From assembly GCA_039028695.1 (NCBI GenBank), contig JBCCHN010000014.1, positions 1-62,442 on the forward strand: a stretch of DNA of 62,442 nucleotides, in the 5' to 3' direction. Every line of letters begins with the position of its first letter. Positions within the stretch are counted from its first letter, which is position 1. Positions 25,476-33,404 of the stretch are shown here, in pieces. This stretch comes from JANQKX01 sp039028695 (lineage in GTDB: Bacteria; Pseudomonadota; Alphaproteobacteria; Kiloniellales; Kiloniellaceae). A program made the position numbers and the translations under genes. The notes beneath the pieces were generated by a model. It worked only from the letters and a program-made list of their open reading frames with translations, was not told the DNA's origin and ran no database searches.

Positions 25476-27485
25476 GTGTTTGATAAAATCTTAATCGCGA
25501 ACCGTGGCGAGATCGCCTGCCGTGTCATCAAGAGCTGCCAGGCTATGGGTATCAAAACCGTTGCCGTTTATTCCAAGGCCGACGCGGGGGCCGAACACTG
25601 TCGTCTGGCCGATGAAGCGATTGAGATCGGACCAGCTCCGTCGGCGGAAAGCTATCTGGTTATTGAGAAGATCATCGCCGCCTGTCAGCAAACAGGGGCG
25701 CAAGCTGTCCATCCAGGGTTTGGATTTTTGTCCGAGAACGCGACCTTCGTCGAGGCCCTGGATGCGGCCGGTATCGTTTTTATTGGCCCACCGACCAAGG
25801 CCATTGGGGCCATGGGTGATAAGATCACCTCCAAGAAGCTGGCCAATGAGGCGGGTGTCAGCACGGTGCCGGGTCACATGGGGCTGATCGACGATGGAGA
25901 TCACGCGGTTAAGATCGCAGCGGACATCGGTTATCCCGTGATGATAAAGGCCTCGGCCGGCGGCGGCGGTAAGGGCATGCGGGTGGCATGGGATGCCGAT
26001 GAGGCCAAGGATGCCTTCCGCTCCGCGCAAAACGAGGCGCGCGCTTCTTTCGGAGACGATCGTATCTTTATTGAAAAGTACATCGAAGAGCCCCGTCACA
26101 TCGAAATCCAAGTCCTGGCCGATCAAAAAGGCAACACCGTCTATTTGGGTGAGCGGGAGTGTTCGATTCAGCGGCGGCATCAAAAGGTGATTGAGGAAGC
26201 GCCATCGCCGTTCCTGGACGAAGCAACGCGCGCCGCTATGGGCGCCCAGTCCGTGGCCTTGGCCCAGGCGGTGGATTATTGCTCGGCGGGCACGGTGGAG
26301 TTCATCGTTGATAAGAACAAGAACTTCTACTTTTTGGAGATGAACACCCGCATCCAAGTGGAACATCCGGTGACCGAGCTGATCACGGGCTTGGACCTGG
26401 TGGCTTGGATGATCCGCATCGCGGCCGGCGAGGCGCTGGATTTCAGCCAGCAAGAAGTGACGCTGAGGGGCTGGGCGGTTGAGGCTCGGGTTTACGCAGA
26501 AGACCCATTGCGCAACTTCCTCCCCTCCATCGGCCGGTTGGTGCGCTATGAGGAGCCCTATCACGAGGGTGAGGACACCCAGCTTCGCATCGACAGCGGA
26601 GTGGTCGAAGGGTCCGAGATCTCCATGTATTACGATCCCATGATCGCCAAAGTCGTCTCCCATGGGCCGGATCGGGCGACGGCAATCGATGTGCTTTGCG
26701 AGGCCTTGGACTCCTTTTACATCCGGGGCATCAATCACAACGTGGCTTTCTTGACGTCAGTCCTAACCGAGCCCCGTTTTCGCGAGGGCAGGCTCACCAC
26801 CAATTTCATCCCCGAGGTCTATCCGGACGGGTTTCAGGGCGCGATCCTCTCCGATCAGGTTGGGCGGGCCTTGCTGGGGTTGGCGGTGATCTTGCAGTCG
26901 GATCGTCACCATCACGATCAGGAAATTTCAGGTCGCCTGGATGGGGGCATGGCGTGGCTGGACGAGACGGAAAGCGAGTCTTGGGTTGCCGTCTGCGACC
27001 ATCAGCATCATGCCTTCGAACTGGTGGATGAAGGCGCATCTTTTCGCCTTTGCCAGGACGGGGAAGAGGATCTGGAAATCGCCCTGCTGAGCCCCTTTGG
27101 CGATCCGGTGATCACGTGTCAGGTCGGCGAAACGACCTTAACCGTACAAGTGGATCGCCTAAGCCCGAACTGGCGGCTAACCCACGCGGGTGCGGTTTTG
27201 GATATCCTTGTATTGCGCTCTCGGGTGGCGGAGCTGGCGGCCCTGATGCCGGTTAAAGCACCGCCGGATTTGTCGCGCTTTTTGCTTTCACCCATGCCGG
27301 GGCTCTTGGTCTCCGTCGCTGTATCGGAAGGCCAGGAGGTTAAGGCCGGTGAAGAGCTGGCCGTCATCGAGGCCATGAAAATGGAGAACATTCTGCGCGC
27401 CGAGCGGGACGGAAAAGTGGCGGCTTTGAAGGCCGAGCCGGGTGCTAGCTTGGCGGTGGATCAGGTTATCATCGAATTTGAGTGA
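25476..27485 (+). CDS. pccA: Propionyl-CoA carboxylase alpha (biotin carboxylase/carrier) subunit
   Basis: Carboxylates its own biotin with ATP and bicarbonate. The biotin carboxylase domain fills residues 1-450 (MFDKILIANRGEIACRVI; ATP-grasp loop KASAGGGGKGMR), then the PCC-type BT linker domain, and a C-terminal biotinyl domain with EAMKMEN, biotin on Lys635. 669 residues, GTG start. The region 500-590 matches the PCC linker better than the shorter one of methylcrotonyl-CoA carboxylase. Confidence 0.95.
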   Translation: MFDKILIANRGEIACRVIKSCQAMGIKTVAVYSKADAGAEHCRLADEAIEIGPAPSAESYLVIEKIIAACQQTGAQAVHPGFGFLSENATFVEALDAAGIVFIGPPTKAIGAMGDKITSKKLANEAGVSTVPGHMGLIDDGDHAVKIAADIGYPVMIKASAGGGGKGMRVAWDADEAKDAFRSAQNEARASFGDDRIFIEKYIEEPRHIEIQVLADQKGNTVYLGERECSIQRRHQKVIEEAPSPFLDEATRAAMGAQSVALAQAVDYCSAGTVEFIVDKNKNFYFLEMNTRIQVEHPVTELITGLDLVAWMIRIAAGEALDFSQQEVTLRGWAVEARVYAEDPLRNFLPSIGRLVRYEEPYHEGEDTQLRIDSGVVEGSEISMYYDPMIAKVVSHGPDRATAIDVLCEALDSFYIRGINHNVAFLTSVLTEPRFREGRLTTNFIPEVYPDGFQGAILSDQVGRALLGLAVILQSDRHHHDQEISGRLDGGMAWLDETESESWVAVCDHQHHAFELVDEGASFRLCQDGEEDLEIALLSPFGDPVITCQVGETTLTVQVDRLSPNWRLTHAGAVLDILVLRSRVAELAALMPVKAPPDLSRFLLSPMPGLLVSVAVSEGQEVKAGEELAVIEAMKMENILRAERDGKVAALKAEPGASLAVDQVIIEFE

Positions 27486-27517
27486 TCGTTATTCGCGAGC
27501 TTTAACCTGTCCCCTTG

Positions 27518-27946
27518 ATGGATCAAATTGAACACCCTCCCCTAGAGACCTGGCAAGCGCGCCGGGATTGGTTTGAGTCCTTGCAGCAGGCCAACGAGGG
27601 GCAGACTCCTGTCTCGCCTAGCGAGCAAGCATCGGCTCTGTTGATCGATTTGCAGGCGGTCTTTTGTGCCGGCGCCTGGGTGGCGGCCATCGTGCTGGCG
27701 GCGGCGGTGATCGAGTCCCAGTCACGGCATGTGGGCGGGCGCCCGAGCAGCAGGCTGCCGGGGCTATCAATCGAGGAACGGCGCTGGCTCTATCATCTGC
27801 GCAATCGCCTGGTCCATGAACATCACAGCGACCCGGTGCTGACCATTGAGGATCAGTGGCTGAACCGCCCGGATTGGGAACGGCGGGCCCGTCGCGCGGT
27901 CGAGATGGCGGTGCGGGCGCTCTATCCGCCGGCCGCAGGGACTTAG
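27518..27946 (+). CDS. Small HEPN/DUF4145-like protein
   Basis: Not recognised with certainty. The 142-residue product has a long helix (SALLIDLQAVFCAGAWVAAIVL) with the look of a HEPN-type four-helix bundle, followed by RNRLVH (residues 95-100), which fits the Rx4-6H motif of HEPN ribonucleases and matches the RNxxVH form seen in DUF4145. HEPN proteins can be toxins or RNA-cleaving defence components, but many are inert. The ATG at 27518 is preferred over the TTG one codon earlier. It follows pccA by 32 bases on the same strand and converges on the oxygenase behind it. Confidence 0.65.
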   Translation: MDQIEHPPLETWQARRDWFESLQQANEGQTPVSPSEQASALLIDLQAVFCAGAWVAAIVLAAAVIESQSRHVGGRPSSRLPGLSIEERRWLYHLRNRLVHEHHSDPVLTIEDQWLNRPDWERRARRAVEMAVRALYPPAAGT

Positions 27947-27952
27947 GGCCTG

Positions 27953-28756
27953 TTAGCTCGTGCGCCCGTAAAATGTTTTGAGATTATGGGGATCCGAGTA
28001 GGTGCCGGGCTTGGGTGTATAGCTAAAGACGGCCATGAGGCGGTCGCGCTCCCCCTCCACCCGGGTGACCCGGTGCAAGGTTCGACTGCCGCGAAAGATC
28101 ACCAGACAGCCTGGGTCCTGGCGCAAGACCTTGAGGTCCGGGAAGGACCCGCTGAGGACCTGATCGACCGCCCCATAATTTTCGTCTTCGTCGCTGCGGA
28201 TAAAGGGCGCATAGAGAAACTCCCCGCCCTTGTCGCAAGCTTGCAGGGCGAGGGTGACGACGAAGGTGGAGACGTCGAAATGCCAACCCAGTTCGTTACC
28301 GGGCTGATAGACCAGAATGTTGAGCGGGGTCAGGTTGTCAGCATAGGGGTAGAGCTTATCGAAACCCAGTACGTCGGCCAGGAAATCTTGGAAGGCGGAG
28401 GTTAGGTAGAGTTGGTTGAGCAGCGAGTCCTGGGGAATCAGGTCGTATCCCAAGGTTGCCGAATTGGTCATCTGCTTGCGGTTGCGGGGGTGCTCTGGGG
28501 CCAAGTCCGGGTCATCGGCGATCAGATAGGGGCTGTGAGACTTGGTCTTGTAGAAGGCTTTCGACAGGTGTGGTGCCACCTCTTGCGTGGCTTGTTTGAT
28601 GGGATCAGGAAGAAGGAAGCGATCGAGCACCGCCGCCCCAATGCGATCCAATCCAGCGTGACATTGATCCAGCAGTGTCTGGTACGCCGGGCTTTGCGGT
28701 TGGTCGATTGGATAGCGCTCGAGATCGATAAAGGGCAGGGTCATGATCTGGTCCAC
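27953..28756 (-). CDS. Fe(II)/2-oxoglutarate-dependent oxygenase
   Basis: The double-stranded beta-helix core holds the iron-binding facial triad H159-x-D161 (GWHFDVS) and H228 (LHRV), with a downstream Arg (R231-R239 area) to bind 2-oxoglutarate. 267 residues. The sequence resembles the uncharacterised HalD/ArpA-like oxygenases rather than PhyH. Start at 28756 (MDQIMTLPF) or 28744. Substrate unknown. It is divergent from acylphosphatase across a 93-base gap and convergent with the HEPN-like gene, ending 6 bases from it. Confidence 0.85.
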   Translation of the reverse strand: MDQIMTLPFIDLERYPIDQPQSPAYQTLLDQCHAGLDRIGAAVLDRFLLPDPIKQATQEVAPHLSKAFYKTKSHSPYLIADDPDLAPEHPRNRKQMTNSATLGYDLIPQDSLLNQLYLTSAFQDFLADVLGFDKLYPYADNLTPLNILVYQPGNELGWHFDVSTFVVTLALQACDKGGEFLYAPFIRSDEDENYGAVDQVLSGSFPDLKVLRQDPGCLVIFRGSRTLHRVTRVEGERDRLMAVFSYTPKPGTYSDPHNLKTFYGRTS

Positions 28757-28849
28757 GGATTAAGGCTGTTCCATTTCCATACCACAAAATCTTGGTTTTG
28801 ACCTGTAGAACTCTCGACTAGGATAAGGCGTCAACTGGTAGGTAGCGCC

Positions 28850-29134
28850 ATGTCGCTTGAGGAAAAAAAGACTGTCAAAGTGCTGATTTCCGGCCGGGTG
28901 CAAGGTGTGGGGTTTCGCTACTGGGTCCTGCGCCAGGCCGAGGCGCGCGGTCTGTCGGGATGGGTGCGCAACCTGGGCAATGGGGACGTGGAGGCCCTGA
29001 TCAGCGGTCCGCCCGAGGTCGTAGCGGATATGCTGACGCATTTTTGGCAGGGTCCGAGCTTTTCCAAGGTCAAAAATGTTGTGAGCGAAGCGGCCGCACC
29101 ACCCGCACGAGTAGGTTTTGAAATTTGGCGATGA
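28850..29134 (+). CDS. acyP: Acylphosphatase
   Basis: Hydrolyses carboxyl-phosphate bonds of small acyl phosphates. The 94-residue sequence has the signature GRVQGVGFRYWV with catalytic Arg23, and the second motif GWVRNLGNGDVEAL with Asn41. A plausible promoter, TTGACC (28798-28803) then GGATAA after 17 bases, lies in the divergent gap. An RBS-like GGTAGG-type stretch lies about 10 bases before the ATG. Confidence 0.95.
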   Translation: MSLEEKKTVKVLISGRVQGVGFRYWVLRQAEARGLSGWVRNLGNGDVEALISGPPEVVADMLTHFWQGPSFSKVKNVVSEAAAPPARVGFEIWR

Positions 29135-29226
29135 ATTTGCTGCTAAAACTAGGCCAAAAGCGTTCAACAAAGTCCGATGGGCCTCTAAGATAGGACTTCA
29201 TTCCGATCAAAAAGTGGGAGAAGGGC

Positions 29227-30123
29227 ATGAGCGACGCATCGGCACAAAGCAGTCAGGACACCAGCCAGCTTGAGGATTCCCAGTTTGTCACCTTTTGGAA
29301 CGAGGTGCTGGCACCCAAGTTTATCAAGTACAAACATATTCTGGTGGATGGTCTGACGCATCACAGTGAGGCTGTTTTCCCAAAGCTGCCCGTCGGCGTA
29401 GGGGATCGTGTTCTTGACGTGGGTTGTGGTTTCGGGGACACGGCTATAAAATTCGGTCATATTGTCGGCCCAGGCGGATCTGTGGTCGGTGTGGATTGCT
29501 GCGATGCCTTTTTGGATATGGCCCGCCGGGATACCGAAGCGGCGGGTTTGGGGAATGTGACCTATATGCGCGGCGACGCGGAAATCGCCTTGCCGGACGA
29601 AAAAGCCGACTTTGTCTTTGCCCGCTTTGGCACCATGTTCTTTGCCAACCCGGTGGCCGGTCTGCGGAACATGCGCAAGGCCTTGCGGCCAGGCGGCAAG
29701 ATGGTGCACATCGTGTGGCGCGAACCGGCGGACAATCCCTGGCTTTCCATGGCCAAGGGCATCGTCCTGGAGTTTTTACCGGCCCCCGGCGCGGATGCCC
29801 AAACCTGCGGCCCGGGCCCCTTTTCCATGGCCAATCAGGAGATGGTGACCGGCATGATGGCTTCGGCCGGTTATGAAGACATCGAATTCCGGCGGGTCGA
29901 CGCCCAGGTCTTGGTGGGTCATTCGGTTGAGGATGCGATTGGCTTCCAGTTGGCCTTGGGGCCGGCGGGCGAAGTCTTCCGCGAAGCCGGTGAGGAAGCA
30001 GAGGCCAAGCGAGGACAAATTGAGGCAGCCCTGGCCACGGCTATAAACCGGCAAAAAGTGGAGGCGGACGGCATCGTCATGGACAGCTCCTCCTGGGTTA
30101 TCACGGGCGTTAATCCAGGCTAG
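29227..30123 (+). CDS. Class I SAM-dependent methyltransferase
   Basis: Motif I is RVLDVGCGFGDTA (residues 61-73), followed by the acidic ribose-binding stretch VGVDCCDAFLDMAR and a motif II-like VFARFGTMFFANP. The rest resembles UbiE/Erg6-type enzymes acting on small molecules, with the substrate-capping part in the last 100 residues. 298 residues. The substrate cannot be deduced. It stands alone, 92 bases after acyP. Confidence 0.88.
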   Translation: MSDASAQSSQDTSQLEDSQFVTFWNEVLAPKFIKYKHILVDGLTHHSEAVFPKLPVGVGDRVLDVGCGFGDTAIKFGHIVGPGGSVVGVDCCDAFLDMARRDTEAAGLGNVTYMRGDAEIALPDEKADFVFARFGTMFFANPVAGLRNMRKALRPGGKMVHIVWREPADNPWLSMAKGIVLEFLPAPGADAQTCGPGPFSMANQEMVTGMMASAGYEDIEFRRVDAQVLVGHSVEDAIGFQLALGPAGEVFREAGEEAEAKRGQIEAALATAINRQKVEADGIVMDSSSWVITGVNPG

Positions 30124-30307
30124 CCAGGCAACTTAAACAAGTCGGCATTTTCGAGTGGCCCCATTAGGATTTTGAGAGTGGGCCTTCGTTGTCGTCGGTG
30201 TTTCGTGAAGGATCGCCGGTGAAGCATGATTGGTTCCGGGGAGGCGGTTATGGCGACAAAGTCCGCCGCGCGGGTGGCCACATCTATTGACATGGTTTGT
30301 CGGACCA

Positions 30308-30466
30308 CCAGGGGTTAATGAAGAGGACTATGACCTGCCCGTTTGGGCCGGGGTCATTCCGGTAAAATACCAGATCTTGCCGCCGGTACCCGATCCCCGG
30401 AGCCTGGATGGTTTGGTGCCGCCGGATCACGTAACGGAATTCAAGATGGGATCAGATCTATGTTGA
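30308..30466 (+). pseudogene. Remnant of a pyridoxamine-phosphate-oxidase-like (PPOX) protein, C-terminus only
   Basis: The frame ending at TGA 30464-30466 reads GPPGVNEEDYDLPVWAGVIP followed by PPVPDPR and a short tail, which matches from memory the C-terminal end of a family of ~210-residue PPOX-fold proteins. Upstream in another frame a short GDKVRR piece (about 30252-30269) may be the preceding segment. No intact N-terminal domain is present, so the gene appears truncated and frameshifted. It sits right before an intact PPOX-domain gene, whose start overlaps its end. Confidence 0.5.
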
Positions 30467-30906
30467 CGCCGGAGATGACAAAACTAATCACCGATTACAG
30501 CGCCGGCATGGTGGCCACAGTGAACGAGGATGGCAGTCCAGCGGTGTCGCCCAAGGCGACCTTTGTTGTGTTGGATGAAGCCACGATCGCCTTTGGCAAC
30601 ATTCGCTCACCTGGCACGGTTAAGAACCTGCGCCGGGACCCCTCCGTCGAAGTGTGTTTTATCGATGTGGTCTTGCGCAAGGCCGTGCGGGTCAAGGGTA
30701 AAGCTGTTGTTGAGCGAAAGGGACGGATAGATGAGCCGACTATGTCTGCGTTTGAGGCTTCTTGGGCTCCCTATTTGCCTCACATGTCTGATATTGTCAC
30801 AATCCATCTAAGCGCAGCGGAGATAATCCTGTCCCCTGCTTATGATGTGGGGTTTTCCGAGGCGGATCTGCGGGAAACCAACTTGAAAAAACTCAACGCT
30901 CTTTAG
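30460..30906 (+). CDS. PPOX-fold flavin-binding protein (pyridoxamine 5'-phosphate oxidase family)
   Basis: The 148-residue product has the split-barrel FMN-binding pattern: a start like MLTPEMTKLITDYSAGMVATVNEDGSPAVSPKATF, then FGNIRSPGTVKNLRRDPSVEVCFID. Family members reduce or oxidise flavins, haem or other small molecules. I start it at the ATG at 30460; the frame is open further upstream but through the pseudogene remnant. The next gene starts 24 bases downstream, behind AGGAGGG. Confidence 0.85.
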   Translation: MLTPEMTKLITDYSAGMVATVNEDGSPAVSPKATFVVLDEATIAFGNIRSPGTVKNLRRDPSVEVCFIDVVLRKAVRVKGKAVVERKGRIDEPTMSAFEASWAPYLPHMSDIVTIHLSAAEIILSPAYDVGFSEADLRETNLKKLNAL

Positions 30907-30930
30907 GCGGGGCGCCTATAGGAGGGACTG

Positions 30931-31647
30931 ATGCGTCTTTTGGTTTTTCAGCATATTGACTGCGAACACCCAGGGTCTTTGCGGCAATTCCTGGCCGATG
31001 ACGGTATCGAGTGGGATGCGGTTGAACTGGACCGGGGGGAGCCTATCCCGGACCTGGAGACTTACGACGCCCTTTGGGTGATGGGCGGCCCCATGGATGT
31101 TTGGGATGTGGAGGCGCATCCCTGGCTGGTGCCGGAAAAAGCGGCGATCCGCCGCTGGGTTCAGAACCTGGGCAAACCGTTCCTGGGCCTATGCTTGGGA
31201 CATCAGTTGCTGGCCGATGCCTTAGGCGGTACCTGCGGGCCGCAAGAGCCCCCTGAGATTGGTATTCTGGATATTGAGCTGACCGCCGAGGGCCACAAAG
31301 ACCCTCTCTTCGTTGGTTTGCCGGCTCGACAAAAGTGTCTGCAGTGGCATTCGGTGGCCGTGCGTCAACCCCCTGAAGACGCGGTCATCTTGGCCAAGTC
31401 GGAGCACTGCCCGGTTCAAGCCATGCGGATCGGTGAGAAGGCTTGGTCCATGCAGTATCACGTGGAACTGGAGCCGGACACGGTGGAGAATTGGGCTGCC
31501 GTTCCGGCCTACCACGAGGCGCTGATGGCCTCGATCGGGGCGAGCGGATTCGAAGCGATGAAACAGGACTCCGAACACAACATGGCGGACTTTACCGCCG
31601 TGGCCGAGCGCCTTTATCGAAATTTCATGGTGCAGGCGAGGGGCTGA
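30931..31647 (+). CDS. Class I glutamine amidotransferase, GMP-synthase-like
   Basis: A free-standing GATase1 domain, 238 residues. The triad is present: Cys88 in GLCLGHQLL, His177 and Glu179 in MQYHVEL. The MGGPMDVWD loop is the oxyanion region. Such single-domain proteins release ammonia from glutamine or hydrolyse gamma-glutamyl compounds (as PuuD-like or CobB-like enzymes do); no synthetase partner lies nearby. The start follows a strong AGGAGGG site. Confidence 0.88.
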   Translation: MRLLVFQHIDCEHPGSLRQFLADDGIEWDAVELDRGEPIPDLETYDALWVMGGPMDVWDVEAHPWLVPEKAAIRRWVQNLGKPFLGLCLGHQLLADALGGTCGPQEPPEIGILDIELTAEGHKDPLFVGLPARQKCLQWHSVAVRQPPEDAVILAKSEHCPVQAMRIGEKAWSMQYHVELEPDTVENWAAVPAYHEALMASIGASGFEAMKQDSEHNMADFTAVAERLYRNFMVQARG

Positions 31648-31693
31648 GGGCTGGGTGCTGGGACAAGTGCGGTCAGTTCCGCTGAGCTTCCCA

Positions 31694-32131
31694 CTAGGAC
31701 TCCCACTGGGCCAGCTCGACCGTTACACCCTCGGGGCCGGTGAGAAAGTAGAGATGCCGGTCGTGAAAGGTCGTCAACTCGCTGCGCACCTCTACGCCGT
31801 GGGCCTTCAAATGTTCGATCATGGCATCGATGTCTTCCACGGCGAAACAGATGTGGTTGAAGCCCAGCTTATCCAGGCGGCCGATCAGAGGGTTTTCCAA
31901 GGCATGGGGCTTGCGATAGTGAAGCAGTTGGACTTCTAGTCGCGGCATGGTCCCGGGAAAGACCAAGGTGACATGGTCCGCCTCAATTCCCGGTACGTCC
32001 ATATATTCGGCAAAGCGCTCGCCGGAAATAACCACCGATTGATCCTCCTCAAAGCCCAGAAGCGCAAAGAATTCTTTTGCAGCGGAAAGATCCCGAACGG
32101 CGATGGTCACATGATCGAAGTGTTTCAGCAT
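31694..32131 (-). CDS. VOC-superfamily (glyoxalase/dioxygenase fold) protein
   Basis: The 145-residue product has the paired beta-alpha-beta-beta-beta modules of the vicinal oxygen chelate fold. It starts MLKHFDHVTIAVRDLSAAKEFF and its second module shows FNHICFAVEDIDAMIEHLKAHG. Likely metal ligands are His7, His81 or His98 and the Glu near the C-terminus (VTVELAQW). It may act as a lyase or isomerase; the substrate is not evident. Confidence 0.88.
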   Translation of the reverse strand: MLKHFDHVTIAVRDLSAAKEFFALLGFEEDQSVVISGERFAEYMDVPGIEADHVTLVFPGTMPRLEVQLLHYRKPHALENPLIGRLDKLGFNHICFAVEDIDAMIEHLKAHGVEVRSELTTFHDRHLYFLTGPEGVTVELAQWES

Positions 32132-32156
32132 GAGGGCACCTTGTTGCTCATGCTGC

Positions 32157-32876
32157 CTAGGCTATCGGCAGTGCTGCTGTCTGCCAAGAGAGAGGCGCTG
32201 GTAAGGGATCGGCTGCAAAGTCGATTCTCATGGTGCGGCGCCTTGCGGAATTTTTAGCTGATAGCGAACGGTGAAGCGTCAGGGCCTTAACACAAAGGAG
32301 ATCTCCAGCTTTTGCAGCGCAGGTTTCAATTGTTCTTTGTGCCGCGATTGCCGGCGCCTGGCACATTTCAATTTTCCCTTCTAGATGGCTCTTTGGGGCA
32401 AGCTGAAGACAGCCATTGCCTGAATCGGCGGCATCTAGGTGGACAATCACGAACAACATGCCGGCAAGCAAGTTCAAGGGTGGTTCCACGTGCCAGCCAT
32501 CACCATTTCGGCTCCAGTTATGAAAATCGGAAATCTCGTGGCGCTCAGCAACCTCGATCACCCGGTCCTGGTGCCAAGGTACCTGCCAGTTTGTTGCGCT
32601 CGATTTGGCAAAGGCAGTTACCCGCGTTGGGAACGCGCCTGGCAGGAGGAGTTGAACTTTGCCAAGGATTTGTTCCAGCGCCGGTCCTGCAGCCGCTCGT
32701 GCTTTCCTAAGAGGCAATCGCTTGCCCGGTCGATCCAAATCGGGACAAATCGTTTTGAACGCATTCACGTCTGACATTGGCACTGCCTGTCGAAACCAAT
32801 GTCGTCCCTGGCACTCGAACTCTCTTGCGATGTTTTGCAATGAATTCTCTTCCTTATGGTTCTTCGACCGCTCCAT
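32157..32876 (-). CDS. Phytanoyl-CoA dioxygenase (PhyH) family oxygenase
   Basis: A second Fe(II)/2-oxoglutarate oxygenase on the minus strand, of a different family from the one near 28 kb. H102-x-D104 (VPWHQDRVI) and H202 (TLHRS) form the iron site, with Arg213-217 (RRRTMRIDF) as the 2-oxoglutarate anchor. The DAADSGNGCLQLAPKSH stretch is typical of PhyH proteins. 239 residues. It is divergent from the arsR gene, and its 5' end lies close to the arsR control region. Confidence 0.88.
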   Translation of the reverse strand: MERSKNHKEENSLQNIAREFECQGRHWFRQAVPMSDVNAFKTICPDLDRPGKRLPLRKARAAAGPALEQILGKVQLLLPGAFPTRVTAFAKSSATNWQVPWHQDRVIEVAERHEISDFHNWSRNGDGWHVEPPLNLLAGMLFVIVHLDAADSGNGCLQLAPKSHLEGKIEMCQAPAIAAQRTIETCAAKAGDLLCVKALTLHRSLSAKNSARRRTMRIDFAADPLPAPLSWQTAALPIA

Positions 32877-32917
32877 TTAGTTATTCAGCCTATGCCTCAA
32901 ACATGTCCAGATATTCG

Positions 32918-32940
32918 CATATATTTCGATAATTCTAGAA
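32918..32940. promoter_or_regulatory. Candidate ArsR operator, site 1
   Basis: An AT-rich 23-base sequence (core TATTTCGATAATTCTAGAA) lies 41 bases before the arsR start, just upstream of a TTGACA box. It agrees at 19 of 23 positions with a second copy between arsR and the permease gene. Repetition before both genes suggests the binding site of the regulator. Confidence 0.6.
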
Positions 32941-32946
32941 ATCTCG

Positions 32947-32975
32947 TTGACAAGAAGCGGCCGTTGCGCTATGTC
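32947..32975 (+). promoter_or_regulatory. Candidate arsR promoter, possibly giving a leaderless mRNA
   Basis: TTGACA (32947-32952) is followed after 17 bases by TATGTC (32970-32975), a weak -10 box. A start site 7 bases later falls on the ATG at 32982, and no good ribosome binding site precedes that ATG. This would yield a leaderless transcript. The operator-like repeat lies immediately upstream of the -35 box. Confidence 0.4.
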
Positions 32976-32981
32976 TGGATC

Positions 32982-33341
32982 ATGGAACTTAATGAAGCCG
33001 CAATCTGTCTGGAAAAATTGGGCAACCCGACCCGATTGGAGATCTTCCGTTTGTTGGTCAAGGCGGGTAACCAAGGGCTGTCAGTCGGAGAGATTCAGGA
33101 GCACTTGGGGGTGCCGGCGTCAACCCTGTCGCACCATGTATCCCAACTGCTCCATGCCGGGCTGTTGCGTCAGGACCGGGAAGGCCGGGTGCTGCGCTGT
33201 AGCCCGAACTGGGATCTCATGAATCGGCTCATTCAGTACTTGACGTCTGAATGTTGTATCTTAGCAGAGCCAGACAAAGAATTGAAAAGAAATGAAGAAG
33301 GTGAAGTAGATTCTTCCGAATATCGGAGTGTTGCAGGTTAA
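32982..33341 (+). CDS. ArsR/SmtB-family transcriptional repressor
   Basis: A 119-residue winged-helix protein: LGNPTRLEIFRLLVKAG, then the recognition helix region VPASTLSHHVSQLLHAGLLRQDREGRVLRCSPN. A Cys pair (SECCILAE, near residue 90-95) beyond the wing could bind As(III) or another thiophilic ion, though not in the classical CxC helix position. I start at the ATG at 32982, the family's usual N-terminus. The permease gene follows after 63 bases; the pair is probably co-regulated. Confidence 0.9.
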   Translation: MELNEAAICLEKLGNPTRLEIFRLLVKAGNQGLSVGEIQEHLGVPASTLSHHVSQLLHAGLLRQDREGRVLRCSPNWDLMNRLIQYLTSECCILAEPDKELKRNEEGEVDSSEYRSVAG

Positions 33342-33352
33342 AATTTTTTGCT

Positions 33353-33375
33353 CATTTATTTCGATATATCTGGAA
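33353..33375. promoter_or_regulatory. Candidate ArsR operator, site 2
   Basis: The second copy of the 23-base AT-rich sequence (core TATTTCGATATATCTGGAA) lies 12 bases after the arsR stop and 30 before the permease start. It differs from site 1 at four positions. It may let the repressor control the permease separately, or act as a roadblock. Confidence 0.55.
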
Positions 33376-33404
33376 CCATCGAATCAAATTGGAGACCAAA
33401 GACT

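Noticed and set aside
25491..26738. 415-codon minus-strand frame opposite pccA
   Set aside because: Shadow of the biotin carboxylase gene; His/Gln/Arg-rich low-quality sequence without a domain.
30343..30459. N-terminal extension of the PPOX-fold gene
   Set aside because: The 39 extra residues run through the pseudogene remnant in another frame and do not resemble the family; the ATG at 30460 gives a normal N-terminus.
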